From the NCBI GenBank assembly GCA_002499905.1, contig DANP01000016.1, forward strand, positions 82,774 through 116,301: a DNA stretch of 33,528 nt, read 5' to 3'. The notes beneath the pieces are model-generated. The model made no database searches and was not told the origin of the DNA. It saw nothing but the letters and a program-made list of their open reading frames with translations. The translations under genes were made by a program, and so were the position numbers. The DNA is from Methanolinea sp. UBA277 (lineage in GTDB: Archaea > Halobacteriota > Methanomicrobia > Methanomicrobiales > Methanospirillaceae). Below, piece by piece: positions 22,717-31,647 of this stretch. Within the stretch, counting starts at the first letter, position 1. Each line of letters starts with the position of its first letter.

Positions 22717-23998
22717 GAAAGGGCCACTGTTTATTCTTGCCGGAAATGGCCCGTATGAGAATCGCGGCTGTGAGGCGATTGTGCGGGGGACAATGGAGAT
22801 CCTGCGAGAGTATTTTCAGGATCCGCGGTGTGTGTGTTTGAGCCATTTTCAGAACGAAGACCAGTTCATAAAACAAGTTGAACATGAAACCAATGATGCT
22901 ATCATTCATCTGGCTTCCCGGAAGCTCTCGAAGAAGCGAATTCAACGCTCCTTCTGGAAACTCGAGACCTGGCATGGACTCTTTAATTATTATTTCGACA
23001 GGAATGCTTTCTTTTCTTGGGTCTATCGAGACATGCTCCCCTATCTTAACGACACTGCGGCCGTCCTCTCCGTTGGTGGGGACAACTATTCCCTTGATTA
23101 CGGGGTGCCGACTCATTTCACTGCCCTTGACGACCTTGTCCTTGCTCATGAAAGACCTCTGGTGATCTGGGGAGCTTCGGTCGGCCCTTTCAGTGCGATG
23201 CCCGACTATGAAGAATACATGTGCGACCATCTTCGGAAGGTCACCGGGATATTCGTCCGCGAATCTGCCACGGTGGAATACCTTGAGAGCATTGGAGTGG
23301 CCGAAAACGTGTACCCGGTCGCGGACCCAGCGTTTCTCATGGAACCGATAAAACCGGCAGGTATCGAAAGAGAGATGCCGCTGGATGAGGAAGCGATAGG
23401 CATTAACCTCAGCCCTCTAATGGCGAAGTTCGTTACGGGTGGGGATCTTGAACGATGGACTAAGGTAGCAGCATCGATCATTTTGAAGGTGGCAGAAACG
23501 ACAGAGATGCCGGTTTACTTGATCCCACATGTGACTTCGCCCCACTCTGATGATTCTTCATTTATGCAAAGAGTGGTCTCTCTAATCCAAAGAAAGAACG
23601 AAAATATAGCACTATTATCCTCAAAATATACCGCTTCTGAAACTAAATGGATTATCAGCCAGATGGCTGTCTTTGCCGGTTCTAGAACTCATGCGACTAT
23701 CGCTGCCCTTTCATCAGGAGTGCCGACAATGAGTTTTGGCTACAGCATCAAGGCAAGGGGTATCAATAGGGATATCTTCGGCCACACAAGATATTGTCTT
23801 GGCCCCATGGATCTCGAGGCAGAGACCGTAACCGACCGAATCATATCAATGTGTGATGATGGTCAAAAAATCAGGATGGAACTTCAATATCGTATCCCTG
23901 AAGTGCAGAAGTCGGCCCTACATGCCGGTTCTGGCCTCAGACGTATTGTTGAGGAGAATATACATGCCCAAAGTATCGGTTGTCATCCCCCTTTATAA
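22709..23998 (+). CDS. Polysaccharide pyruvyl transferase family protein
   Basis: This 429-residue GT-B-like protein of the CsaB/WcaK family transfers pyruvate from phosphoenolpyruvate onto glycan hydroxyls. The N-terminus has NGPYENRGCEAIVRG (13-27), where the family has its glycine/asparagine loop. GGDNYS (123-128) and the C-terminal AGSRTHATIAALSSGVPTMS (about 324-343) are family signatures, the arginine-histidine pair being catalytic or PEP-binding. It overlaps the FeS/F420-type gene by 8 bases and the following glycosyltransferase by 35 bases, so the three are translated together. Pyruvylation adds negative charge to surface glycans. Confidence 0.87.
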   Translation: MGEKGPLFILAGNGPYENRGCEAIVRGTMEILREYFQDPRCVCLSHFQNEDQFIKQVEHETNDAIIHLASRKLSKKRIQRSFWKLETWHGLFNYYFDRNAFFSWVYRDMLPYLNDTAAVLSVGGDNYSLDYGVPTHFTALDDLVLAHERPLVIWGASVGPFSAMPDYEEYMCDHLRKVTGIFVRESATVEYLESIGVAENVYPVADPAFLMEPIKPAGIEREMPLDEEAIGINLSPLMAKFVTGGDLERWTKVAASIILKVAETTEMPVYLIPHVTSPHSDDSSFMQRVVSLIQRKNENIALLSSKYTASETKWIISQMAVFAGSRTHATIAALSSGVPTMSFGYSIKARGINRDIFGHTRYCLGPMDLEAETVTDRIISMCDDGQKIRMELQYRIPEVQKSALHAGSGLRRIVEENIHAQSIGCHPPL

Positions 23999-24932
23999 TA
24001 AAGAGCCCCATATTGCCCGTACGCTCAATTCGGTTCTAACTCAGACCTTCCAAGACTTTGAGGTGATCGTTGTGGACGACGGTTCCACGGATAGCGGGGC
24101 GAAGGTCGTGAGGGGATTTGATGATCCCCGGATACGCCTGATCCAGCAGGAAAATCAGGGAGTGTCGGCGGCAAGGAACCGGGGGATTGAAGCGGCGAAG
24201 GCGGAGCTGATTGCGTTCTTGGATGCGGATGATGAGTGGCTGCCTGCATTTATCGAGACAATACTGCGGTTAAAGGAGAGGTTCCCTGATGCAGGGGCAT
24301 ATGCGACTGCATGCAGGATCTATTTACCTAATGGAAAATATAAAAAAATAAAATATTGGGGAATACCCCTTGGTGAATGGGAAGGATTAATTCCATCATA
24401 TTTTGAAACGTGCAACAAAGGGGATTTGCCAATAACTGCAAGTAGCTGTGCTGTTCCCAAGAATATTTTTTTAGAGGTAGGACTATTCAAAGTTGGTGCA
24501 TGGTGGGGTGAAGATTCAGACCTATGGGGGCGAATAGCTCTTAAATACTCAATAGCGTTCAGCAGAATAGAAAACGCAGTATACTTTTTGAATGCAGAGA
24601 ATCGTGCCTGTCGTAAACATAAATCGGTTCAAATGCATCCATTCGTAATAACCGCTTTTAACGAATTTAACACTACATCCAAAATGGTTAAACCAGGTTT
24701 GAAAGAATATTTAGATAATAAAATAGTTGGAACGCTTTATAGAAATCTCTTTGCTGGTGATCATAAAAGCGTTAAAGAAATATTAACCAAATATAGTTGT
24801 ATCCCGACAAAAACAAAAGTCTGGTTTTCATTTTGGTGTTATGTGCCGCAACTAATATTATCGGGATTATTGTTGACCTATGAGAATTCTTTTAAAAAAA
24901 TCAAACTTAATCTTATCTCTGACAATCGGTAG
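23964..24932 (+). CDS. Family 2 glycosyltransferase, apparently chimeric
   Basis: The 322-residue GT-A enzyme has VSVVIPLYNKEPHIARTLNS (4-23), VVDDGSTDSG (36-45), NQGVSAARNRG (64-74) and the metal-binding DADD (87-90). The start is ATG 23964 with GGAG 8 bases upstream; the open frame before it belongs to the pyruvyl transferase. The striking point is composition. The first about 118 codons match the GC-rich neighbours, while from about 24315 the DNA turns AT-rich with AAA/ATA/TTA codons to the end. The acceptor-specific C-terminal half therefore seems to have been replaced, joining a resident nucleotide-binding half to a foreign acceptor half. It ends 14 bases from the convergent GT-C-like gene. 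Confidence 0.9.
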   Translation: MPKVSVVIPLYNKEPHIARTLNSVLTQTFQDFEVIVVDDGSTDSGAKVVRGFDDPRIRLIQQENQGVSAARNRGIEAAKAELIAFLDADDEWLPAFIETILRLKERFPDAGAYATACRIYLPNGKYKKIKYWGIPLGEWEGLIPSYFETCNKGDLPITASSCAVPKNIFLEVGLFKVGAWWGEDSDLWGRIALKYSIAFSRIENAVYFLNAENRACRKHKSVQMHPFVITAFNEFNTTSKMVKPGLKEYLDNKIVGTLYRNLFAGDHKSVKEILTKYSCIPTKTKVWFSFWCYVPQLILSGLLLTYENSFKKIKLNLISDNR

Positions 24933-24946
24933 TGAATCGAAATTTA

Positions 24947-26929
24947 TCATAGATATACTCTTGAACCTCCTGAATTCATTATACAATTGTGGAAATTGTT
25001 CAGGGACTCATAAAAAGCCGGTCCCAATAGTAATGGAGTAAAATAGTGTTCATCTTTGATGCTTACTGGCAGAGTCAAACTTTCTTCCCTCCACACGATT
25101 AACTTATTATTTAAATACTCTTCATCGAAATCTCCACTGGACGTAAGTTTAAATTCTTCCACATTTTTAGTATCGAAATAAACCTTAAATGGTCTCCTGG
25201 CAGTTTGCCCATCAGTAATGATAGTGCCGTCATATTTTGAAACCAAATCTCCAAAAAGAGTCATCTGGGAATCAGACCAGATCAACCTCTGAGTAGTAGC
25301 TGATACAAACAGTGGTGAATCCATATTCGTGCTACCGTTTGTAATCATAAAGAAAGATGTAAACATTAGTAGCAATACAATCACAACTGGAAGTCTTATT
25401 CTTAATTTTGCATTCGATAAAAATAAAAGAATACCAATACTCACAAATAGTATAAAAGATACTATGGCAAAAGCTGGCCATCGATCGGGGATAACATTCC
25501 GCATTCCTAAAATGGGGAATGCATAGCGAATAAAAAATAGTACAGAAGCAACAAATAACAGTGCAAATACTGGCCAGGTGACTTTTTTCTTAGAAATACA
25601 ATGCAGTACGCCAATAATCCCAAAGAAAGTATATATGACGAAACCAAACATGTCATACAATTGCAGCCAATTTCCTGAAATATTTGAAAAAGATTCGTTT
25701 ACAAGAAATGAAGCCTCTTCAGCGAGAGAGTTGAATAATCCCCTTAAGATCATCTCTGTGAATGAATATTGAGGGTTAAACCATTTTACCATTAATAAGA
25801 GGCATGAAAAAATGCCAGCAGTAATCAAAAAAGATGATAATCTTTGATATTTATTGCCATAAATAGTATTATAAATATAAATAGATATAAAAAGAGATAT
25901 AATAGTTATTAGCATGATGAACGATGAGATGGTATGCGTCCATACAATAAGGAACAACAACGGGAATAATATTAATGAATATATAATTCTTCGGTCATTT
26001 TTACTATAAAATAACTTAAAAAATAAATAAAGCATAAAACTGTAAAGAACGATACCAAAACTCATTGCAATAACCTGTATTGACCACTGAATGGAGCTAT
26101 CAAAGAAACTTACCAATAAAAATGATAATAAGGCGATTTGCTCATTGCCTGTTATAAGTCGGACAATAAGGTAAACAAAAATGGCTCCTATTACAAGTAC
26201 AATGCTAACGACAAATAGAGATTCTTTTATCTCTAAATTTGCAAAAATGCCTGAAATTGTTGACAATATATGGGCTATAGGGTAATTTATATAATCTGAT
26301 GGAAACCCATCTGGAACAGTCAGTCGACCACTCTCAGTGAAATAAAATATATATTTTGAGTGTACCCATGGGTCAGATCCAACTGGATATCTGGAAATAA
26401 AATATGCGCTGGCTCTAATAAGTAGAGAGAGTAAAAATATTTTTATAATTAGATAGGATCGTTTCATCCAGTCAATTTTTAAACATAGTATAATATCCAA
26501 TCCAAGAGCAGCAACACTCAAGGATATAACAATAAAAAAAATTAATAAGCGGGTATAGGGTTCCGCAATATGGAGTAGGATCAGCAAGAAAGCGAATGAA
26601 CCCCAAAAGAAAATATCCAGGTAACGGGAAAAATGTGAGGTATTATTACTATTAAGTGTATAAATGGGAGTTAATTGCACTAACTTTTGTTTATAATGAA
26701 TATATACGGAACAGCTAATTGCAATTGTTGGACTAAGCAAAAATAATGCATTACTAGTGTAGAAATTATTCATTATTGTCATAAAAACTCCAATTATTAA
26801 GCCCAGCAAAGCCAATATACCATCAAAGGAAAAGAAAAGAGTCCGGATAGATTTTCGGACCAATAAGAAACAGACAATAAGTGTAACTATAGTAAAAACC
26901 GTTGCAGTTTCATCGAATGTGCTCAACAT
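24947..26929 (-). CDS. Large GT-C-like membrane glycosyltransferase or polymerase
   Basis: The 660-residue protein has about 14 hydrophobic helices from residue 10 to about 545, then a soluble C-terminal domain of about 110 residues. After the fifth helix a loop reads RYPVGSDPWVHSKYIFYFTE (about 180-199); a GSDPW/H acidic motif in the first large external loop is typical of GT-C enzymes that use lipid-linked sugars (STT3, ArnT and DUF2206-type proteins). NVIPDRWPAFA (about 495) may be a second conserved loop. It could be an oligosaccharyl- or glycosyltransferase or a polysaccharide polymerase. Its DNA is strongly AT-rich, unlike the surrounding genes, so it is probably imported. It is the last gene of the minus-strand operon. 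Confidence 0.75.
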   Translation of the reverse strand: MLSTFDETATVFTIVTLIVCFLLVRKSIRTLFFSFDGILALLGLIIGVFMTIMNNFYTSNALFLLSPTIAISCSVYIHYKQKLVQLTPIYTLNSNNTSHFSRYLDIFFWGSFAFLLILLHIAEPYTRLLIFFIVISLSVAALGLDIILCLKIDWMKRSYLIIKIFLLSLLIRASAYFISRYPVGSDPWVHSKYIFYFTESGRLTVPDGFPSDYINYPIAHILSTISGIFANLEIKESLFVVSIVLVIGAIFVYLIVRLITGNEQIALLSFLLVSFFDSSIQWSIQVIAMSFGIVLYSFMLYLFFKLFYSKNDRRIIYSLILFPLLFLIVWTHTISSFIMLITIISLFISIYIYNTIYGNKYQRLSSFLITAGIFSCLLLMVKWFNPQYSFTEMILRGLFNSLAEEASFLVNESFSNISGNWLQLYDMFGFVIYTFFGIIGVLHCISKKKVTWPVFALLFVASVLFFIRYAFPILGMRNVIPDRWPAFAIVSFILFVSIGILLFLSNAKLRIRLPVVIVLLLMFTSFFMITNGSTNMDSPLFVSATTQRLIWSDSQMTLFGDLVSKYDGTIITDGQTARRPFKVYFDTKNVEEFKLTSSGDFDEEYLNNKLIVWREESLTLPVSIKDEHYFTPLLLGPAFYESLNNFHNCIMNSGGSRVYL

Positions 26930-26971
26930 ACGGCTTTCTGAATAGTTTTACTTAATACCTTTAATCTATTA

Positions 26972-28186
26972 TTACCCTACGTTACTTTTCGCTGTTTTGT
27001 CGATGAAAAGTGAATATACCCTAACGATCTCCTTTGTGATATTCTCCCACGTAAACCGCTCCGCATAAGCGAGTATCGCCTGCCGATTCCATCCCATGTC
27101 CAATCCGACAAGGATTTTCTCTGCCAGATCTCCGTGATCGGCGGGCTCGACGAGCAGTCCGTACTCATCTGACGTGATGATCTCCTCACTGCCTCTGTTT
27201 CGGCACGAAATAACAGGCTTTCCACAGGCAAGAGCCTCGACCTGAACGACACCAAAACTTTCCGAGAGGCTTGGCAGGACAAAGAGATCACTGGCGTTCA
27301 TCCACAGCGGAAGGATTTCGCTAGGCACCGACCCAAGCAACCGCACCTTATCGCCAAGGTGCAATTCATCGATCTGCCTCTGTAGACTCCCCCTCTCCGA
27401 CCCGGCCCCACCGATATAACAGAGTACATCGTCACGCTGATCACAGACCTGCTTCATGGCATCGATCAGGTAATTGAAGCCCTTCCTTTTGATCAGATTC
27501 CCTAGCGTGAAGATGATCTTGATATTATCTGGAAGGCCAAGCCGCTCCTTCGCGATATCAATAGGGTGGAAAATCGGGGAAAACCCATTGGCGATCGCAC
27601 AAACCCGCTCGTTGTAGCGCTGCAAGACCGGGACGTCTGTCTTGTTGACCCTGATGAGGGCGTCGGCTCCAGACCAGGCAGCATTGATAAGAGGGTGGGC
27701 CATCCTGACCTCCTGGTCAAACCATTCGCCGTTTTCGTGGATTGTCGTTATTAGTGGCGTCCCGAACTTTTCCTTCAACCTGACGCCGATATACCCGGAA
27801 GGCCAGGTAAAGTGAGCATGGATTAGGTCAAAGTGGAGGTGGCGCTCATTGATGGTTCGCTCCACCACCTGCAGCCGGTTATCGATCAGGATTTTGCTCA
27901 GCCAGAAGATGGGGATATAGAGGGATCTTGGGTAATAGACCTCAACATTGCTGTAAGAATAATTCGTGCAGAGTTTGTCTTTCTCGAAGTACCCAAAAGA
28001 ACGGAATATAGGAGCAATTATGATAACCTTTTTGAAATATTTCTTTAATTCGGCCACCTGATACTTGACAAACGTTTCCGCGATAAAAGATCCATCTTCA
28101 TTAGGGTAAGACGGGGTGAGGATCAGGAGCGTCTTTTGTTTCAGATTCTCCAAGGAAGTTTCAGTTGTGTCCCTCATTCCAATCAT
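26972..28186 (-). CDS. Family 4 glycosyltransferase
   Basis: The 404-residue GT-B enzyme has an N-terminal acceptor domain with LTPSYPNEDGSFIAETFV (23-40) and HAHFTWPSGYIG (123-134). Its C-terminal nucleotide-sugar domain has NGFSPIFHP (200-208), LGNLIKRKGFNYLIDAM (228-244), GGAGSERGSL (259-268) and E309-x7-E317 in ESFGVVQVEALACGKPVI, the family EX7E motif. I place the start at ATG 28186, five bases after the stop of the dehydrogenase gene; ATG 28177 is also possible. The longer frame to 28297 would read through the end of that gene and is rejected. Base composition is back to the local norm, in contrast to the AT-rich gene that follows it in the operon. Confidence 0.92.
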   Translation of the reverse strand: MIGMRDTTETSLENLKQKTLLILTPSYPNEDGSFIAETFVKYQVAELKKYFKKVIIIAPIFRSFGYFEKDKLCTNYSYSNVEVYYPRSLYIPIFWLSKILIDNRLQVVERTINERHLHFDLIHAHFTWPSGYIGVRLKEKFGTPLITTIHENGEWFDQEVRMAHPLINAAWSGADALIRVNKTDVPVLQRYNERVCAIANGFSPIFHPIDIAKERLGLPDNIKIIFTLGNLIKRKGFNYLIDAMKQVCDQRDDVLCYIGGAGSERGSLQRQIDELHLGDKVRLLGSVPSEILPLWMNASDLFVLPSLSESFGVVQVEALACGKPVISCRNRGSEEIITSDEYGLLVEPADHGDLAEKILVGLDMGWNRQAILAYAERFTWENITKEIVRVYSLFIDKTAKSNVG

Positions 28187-28191
28187 CAAGT

Positions 28192-29514
28192 TCAGACCCG
28201 CCCTTTCCCAATCCCCAGATAAACTATTCCCTCTTCCTCGCCGAACAAATTTTTCCCGTCCACGATCACCGGCGAGGTCATAAGCCCCTTCATCCACTGC
28301 GGCGATATGTCTCGGAACATATCATGGTCAACAAGGAAAACCGCACAGTCTGCCCCTGCAAGTGCCTCCTCTATGCTCCATGTCGAACAAAAGACCCCTG
28401 ATTTCGTCTGGATCGAGGGAACGAACGGGTCATACACCCTGACCTCTGTTCCGAGATTAACGAGCTCCTCGATAACCTTTATGGCAGGGGATTCTCGGGG
28501 ATCGTTGATGTTCTTTTTATAGGCGAGACCCATAACGGCGATTTTCGCGCCATAGAGGCTCTTGCCGACTTGTCTAATACCCTTCTCGATGAGATTGACA
28601 ACGTGCATTTTCATGAACTCGTTGATCTCGCCTGAGGTCTCGATGAAGCGGGGGATTAAACCGTATTTCTTCGCCTTATAGGACATATAGTAGGGGTCGA
28701 GTGGGATACAGTGGCCGCCGACGCCCGGGCCGGGATAGAACGGCATGAAGCCGTAAGGCTTGGTAGCGGCGGCATCGATCACTTCCCATGTGTTGATGCC
28801 CATCCGCTCGAAGATGAGAGCCATCTCATTTACCAATGCGATATTCACGTTCCTGAAGATGTTCTCGACCATCTTCACGGCTTCGGCCGTACGGGCATCG
28901 CGGACAGAGACGATTTTCTCAACGACACTTCTATAGAGGGCGGCAGCGACGTCGGTACACTCGGCATTGATGCCGCCGACGACGGTCGGCACTTTTTCGA
29001 TAGGGAAATTCTTATTTCCGGGATCAACCCGCTCCGGGGAATAAGCTACACCAAAGTCGATACCTGCTTTAAGTCCAGTATCTTCCAGCATGGGGATCAC
29101 CACTTCATCGGTCGTACCGGGGTATGTGGTGCTCTCTAGGATTACAAACTGGCCTGGGTGGAGAACAGTCTTGATAGTCATGCAAGCATTCTTGATATAA
29201 CTTAGGTCAGGGATTTTATCCTCTGTCAGAGGTGTTGGGACACAAATGATGATAAAATCGCACTGGCGAAGATCTTCCGGGTTTGAGGTTGGGAAATAGG
29301 TATATCCAAGGGATTTGGAAAGCTGATCGTTTGTAACGTCCTGAATATGAGAATTTCCTGCCCGGAGCCCCTCAACGATGTTTAAACAGACATCATACCC
29401 AAAAACGGCAAACTTTTTTGTAAAGGCCATCGCCAATGGGAGGCCTACATACCCTTGGCCAATGATGCCGATTTTTGCACTCTGATCCGTGATTTTTAAT
29501 AACAGATCCTGCAT
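28192..29514 (-). CDS. UDP-GlcNAc 6-dehydrogenase, WbpA/TviB-like (nucleotide-sugar dehydrogenase 2)
   Basis: This 440-residue nucleotide-sugar 6-dehydrogenase has GIIGQGYVGLPLA (16-28), CVPTPLTED (91-99), ILESTTYPGTT (125-135), SPERVDPGN (159-167), lysine K214 in EAVKMVENIFRNVNIA, and the catalytic C269 in GPGVGGHCIPLDPYY. The PYYMSYKAKKYG and ETSGEIN segments resemble WbpA/TviB (UDP-GlcNAc or UDP-GalNAc 6-dehydrogenases) more than the UDP-ManNAc enzyme WecC. Start ATG 29514 has GGAGG 4 bases upstream. It lies 17 bases after the DUF354 gene and 5 bases before the family 4 glycosyltransferase in the minus-strand operon. Its sequence differs widely from the dehydrogenase at 18004, so it is not a recent duplicate. 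Confidence 0.93.
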   Translation of the reverse strand: MQDLLLKITDQSAKIGIIGQGYVGLPLAMAFTKKFAVFGYDVCLNIVEGLRAGNSHIQDVTNDQLSKSLGYTYFPTSNPEDLRQCDFIIICVPTPLTEDKIPDLSYIKNACMTIKTVLHPGQFVILESTTYPGTTDEVVIPMLEDTGLKAGIDFGVAYSPERVDPGNKNFPIEKVPTVVGGINAECTDVAAALYRSVVEKIVSVRDARTAEAVKMVENIFRNVNIALVNEMALIFERMGINTWEVIDAAATKPYGFMPFYPGPGVGGHCIPLDPYYMSYKAKKYGLIPRFIETSGEINEFMKMHVVNLIEKGIRQVGKSLYGAKIAVMGLAYKKNINDPRESPAIKVIEELVNLGTEVRVYDPFVPSIQTKSGVFCSTWSIEEALAGADCAVFLVDHDMFRDISPQWMKGLMTSPVIVDGKNLFGEEEGIVYLGIGKGRV

Positions 29515-29531
29515 GCTTCCTCCACGTAATA

Positions 29532-30617
29532 TTATTGAGGTTCAAACTGTTGCTGAATCTCAGGGTTATTTTTCATCAGATCGATACTTTCGGGATAATG
29601 ATCAATGAACCAGACCATGAAGGCCGTCACATCGCATCTCTCCAGCAGAAGAAGTTCCCGTTTCCGTTTGCCTTCCTGTTTCAAATTCTTATTTCCAAGT
29701 AATTTTCTTATCTCATCAAGCACAGTCTCGTCAGTACAGACCCGGCCGGAAAAATCAGAAACAAGGTGGTATCTCTCATCCTCTTCAGTGATATAACCCA
29801 GGCCAAGGGTGTTGACATAGATCGCATGTGTACCCAGCACGGCACATTCCGACGCCGTTGTGGCTCCCTCCCCCACATACAGCGTCGCGTAGTACAGCAG
29901 GTCATGCAATTTCTCCGGGGAGACCCGGATCTGGTAGGGCTGCAGCTCCTCGGGCAGCGCCCCCTCCGAGGTGATCAGCACGCGGCCGTATGGCTCTAAC
30001 GCCTTCACCAGCCGGACCTTGTCCCGGATGCCGTGCTGCCCGACGTCGTGGCTCGCTTGCCAGGAGACGAAACGGATGATGATGAAGGGGTCGCCTTCGG
30101 TGAGGCCGAGTTCAGTGAGGACGGTGGGGTTCGGGGTGAAGCGGTTTGGGTGGAGAGAAGCAAGTTCCATATACCCATTGAACCGGATTTGCTTCTTACC
30201 AAGATTATGGGTATAACAGTAGGGCGTACAAACGGCCTCAACAAAGGGCAGATATAACCTGATCTGCTCGGTACTATGTTCGGTATCTTCAAAGTTGATA
30301 CACGGTTTACGGAGAAGAAAAGAGATATGAGCAGCACGGATAGAGCCAAACCCAACAAGGATATCAGGTTTAAAGGATTTCAATAATCGATAATATCGGA
30401 TATCAATGATTGGGATTTTTATCAATTTACTGACGAGTGAAGTTCCGTAATTCCCCATCTTCTCATATTCGAGGTGATAGTTCTCAAGTAGTTTATAAGT
30501 AATATCTTTCTCACTTGCAGTAATCAGGACTTCATGACCTTTTTCCTTCATTTCCATAATGAAATATTTGAAATAATGGACATGGGCGGGGTGATTAATA
30601 TCAACGACAATTCTCAT
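29532..30617 (-). CDS. DUF354 GT-B-fold protein (MurG/2-epimerase-like)
   Basis: The 361-residue protein matches the archaeal DUF354 family: it begins MRIVVDINHPAHVHYFKYFI, with the invariant H-P-A-H-V-H. ILVGFGSIRAAHISFLL (about 89-105), FEDTEHS (about 112-118) and ATLYVGEGATTASECAVLG (about 253-271), where UDP-GlcNAc-binding GT-B proteins hold the nucleotide, also fit. The family is related to UDP-GlcNAc 2-epimerases and glycosyltransferases; its exact reaction is not established. Start ATG 30617 is chosen because GGGTGAG lies 6 bases upstream and the previous stop is inside that region; TTG 30632 is less likely. It sits between the FemAB-like gene and the 6-dehydrogenase. Confidence 0.88.
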   Translation of the reverse strand: MRIVVDINHPAHVHYFKYFIMEMKEKGHEVLITASEKDITYKLLENYHLEYEKMGNYGTSLVSKLIKIPIIDIRYYRLLKSFKPDILVGFGSIRAAHISFLLRKPCINFEDTEHSTEQIRLYLPFVEAVCTPYCYTHNLGKKQIRFNGYMELASLHPNRFTPNPTVLTELGLTEGDPFIIIRFVSWQASHDVGQHGIRDKVRLVKALEPYGRVLITSEGALPEELQPYQIRVSPEKLHDLLYYATLYVGEGATTASECAVLGTHAIYVNTLGLGYITEEDERYHLVSDFSGRVCTDETVLDEIRKLLGNKNLKQEGKRKRELLLLERCDVTAFMVWFIDHYPESIDLMKNNPEIQQQFEPQ

Positions 30618-30624
30618 AGCAGAC

Positions 30625-31647
30625 TCACCCAAAATGTCGGAATATTGACGTACTGAAGGCCTTATACGCAGACATCGGCATAACTCGAATGACCGAGCTC
30701 CCTAATCGATACATAATGGAGTCCCGAGTGGTTGCAATCGACTGGCTGGGAAAATAACTGTAGCAAAGTCTTCTCTCCCGAGCACCCCATCTTTTTTTAA
30801 ACTGGATCAACCCAGCGTTGTCATAAGAGGTTCGGCCAAAGTCATAAATCTGATACCCGTTCCCGCAGGCATCTTCGATACTTTTCCAGATAAACGCATT
30901 ATAAGGATGGATATCGAGATGTTTCGGATCCGCCGCACCATAACCATAAATAATCCGGTCCTTGTAGTATTCCATCACCCCACCGGCAATGATTCTCCCT
31001 TTGTATTGTGAGAGGTACATTCGGACATAACCATCAAAAATTGAAAAAAGGTTCTTAAAAAAATCCCATGGATGACAGGGAACCCCCAAATTATGTTTCG
31101 TGATGCAGTTAAATTCATAAAATTTTTTGAGATCTTCAATGTTTATTGAGCATTCAACAGAAACACCTTGTTTTTTCGCTTTATTTACCGCCCAACGGAC
31201 ACTGCTCTTGTCCATCCTTTTCCATATATCTCCTGGATTTTGAGACAATTCAAGGACATGTTCACAGAAAGTATTTTTTCGTTGGAACATCTGGGTTTCA
31301 ACATTTTTTCTGATTTCAATCTTTTCAATATGATATCTTTCTTTGATGGCAACTGCTTCGTCAATCAGGGCAATTTGTGTGGAAGTATCTCCAATACATC
31401 CACATTCATGAGAAAACGGAACCGAACATAAGCGATTCCCCGTCAATGTACTCTTCACTTGGAAGAGGGGCAGCATTCCGGTCAGCTGTCCGGATTCATC
31501 AGTTGCGAAGAGGTAGCGAGACTTATAGTCGAACGTTTTCTCCAGGAAAGTCTTCCATTCGGGGGTATGATAGAGGGTCGCATCACTCTGTTCATCAAGA
31601 AACCGCCTCCATTCATTCTCCGGAATCTGCCGTAGGATTTCGACCAT
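30625..31647 (-). CDS. FemAB/GNAT-like (Acetyltransf_6) protein
   Basis: The 340-residue protein has the double-GNAT layout of FemAB-like proteins found in exopolysaccharide clusters. YHTPEWKTFLEKTF (26-39) is the typical N-terminal signature and LFATDESGQLTGMLPLF follows. The C-terminal Acetyltransf_6 domain (about 140-290) contains AGGVMEYYKDRIIYGYGAA (221-239) and YDFGRTSYDNAGLIQFKKRWGA (268-289). Such proteins transfer acyl or aminoacyl groups, presumably to a glycan or lipid-linked sugar here. Start ATG 31647 overlaps the stop of the deacetylase gene by one base (TAATG). The longer frame upstream to 31791 lies inside the deacetylase gene. Confidence 0.87.
   Translation of the reverse strand: MVEILRQIPENEWRRFLDEQSDATLYHTPEWKTFLEKTFDYKSRYLFATDESGQLTGMLPLFQVKSTLTGNRLCSVPFSHECGCIGDTSTQIALIDEAVAIKERYHIEKIEIRKNVETQMFQRKNTFCEHVLELSQNPGDIWKRMDKSSVRWAVNKAKKQGVSVECSINIEDLKKFYEFNCITKHNLGVPCHPWDFFKNLFSIFDGYVRMYLSQYKGRIIAGGVMEYYKDRIIYGYGAADPKHLDIHPYNAFIWKSIEDACGNGYQIYDFGRTSYDNAGLIQFKKRWGARERRLCYSYFPSQSIATTRDSIMYRLGSSVIRVMPMSAYKAFSTSIFRHFG

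Noticed and set aside
2362..24973. Same 13-mer TTGAACCTCCTGA at 2362-2374 and 24961-24973
   Set aside because: The second copy lies in the end of a coding gene on the other strand and flanking bases do not match; likely chance.
28187..28297. Longer start for the family 4 glycosyltransferase
   Set aside because: The extension is the 3' end of the dehydrogenase gene read in another frame.
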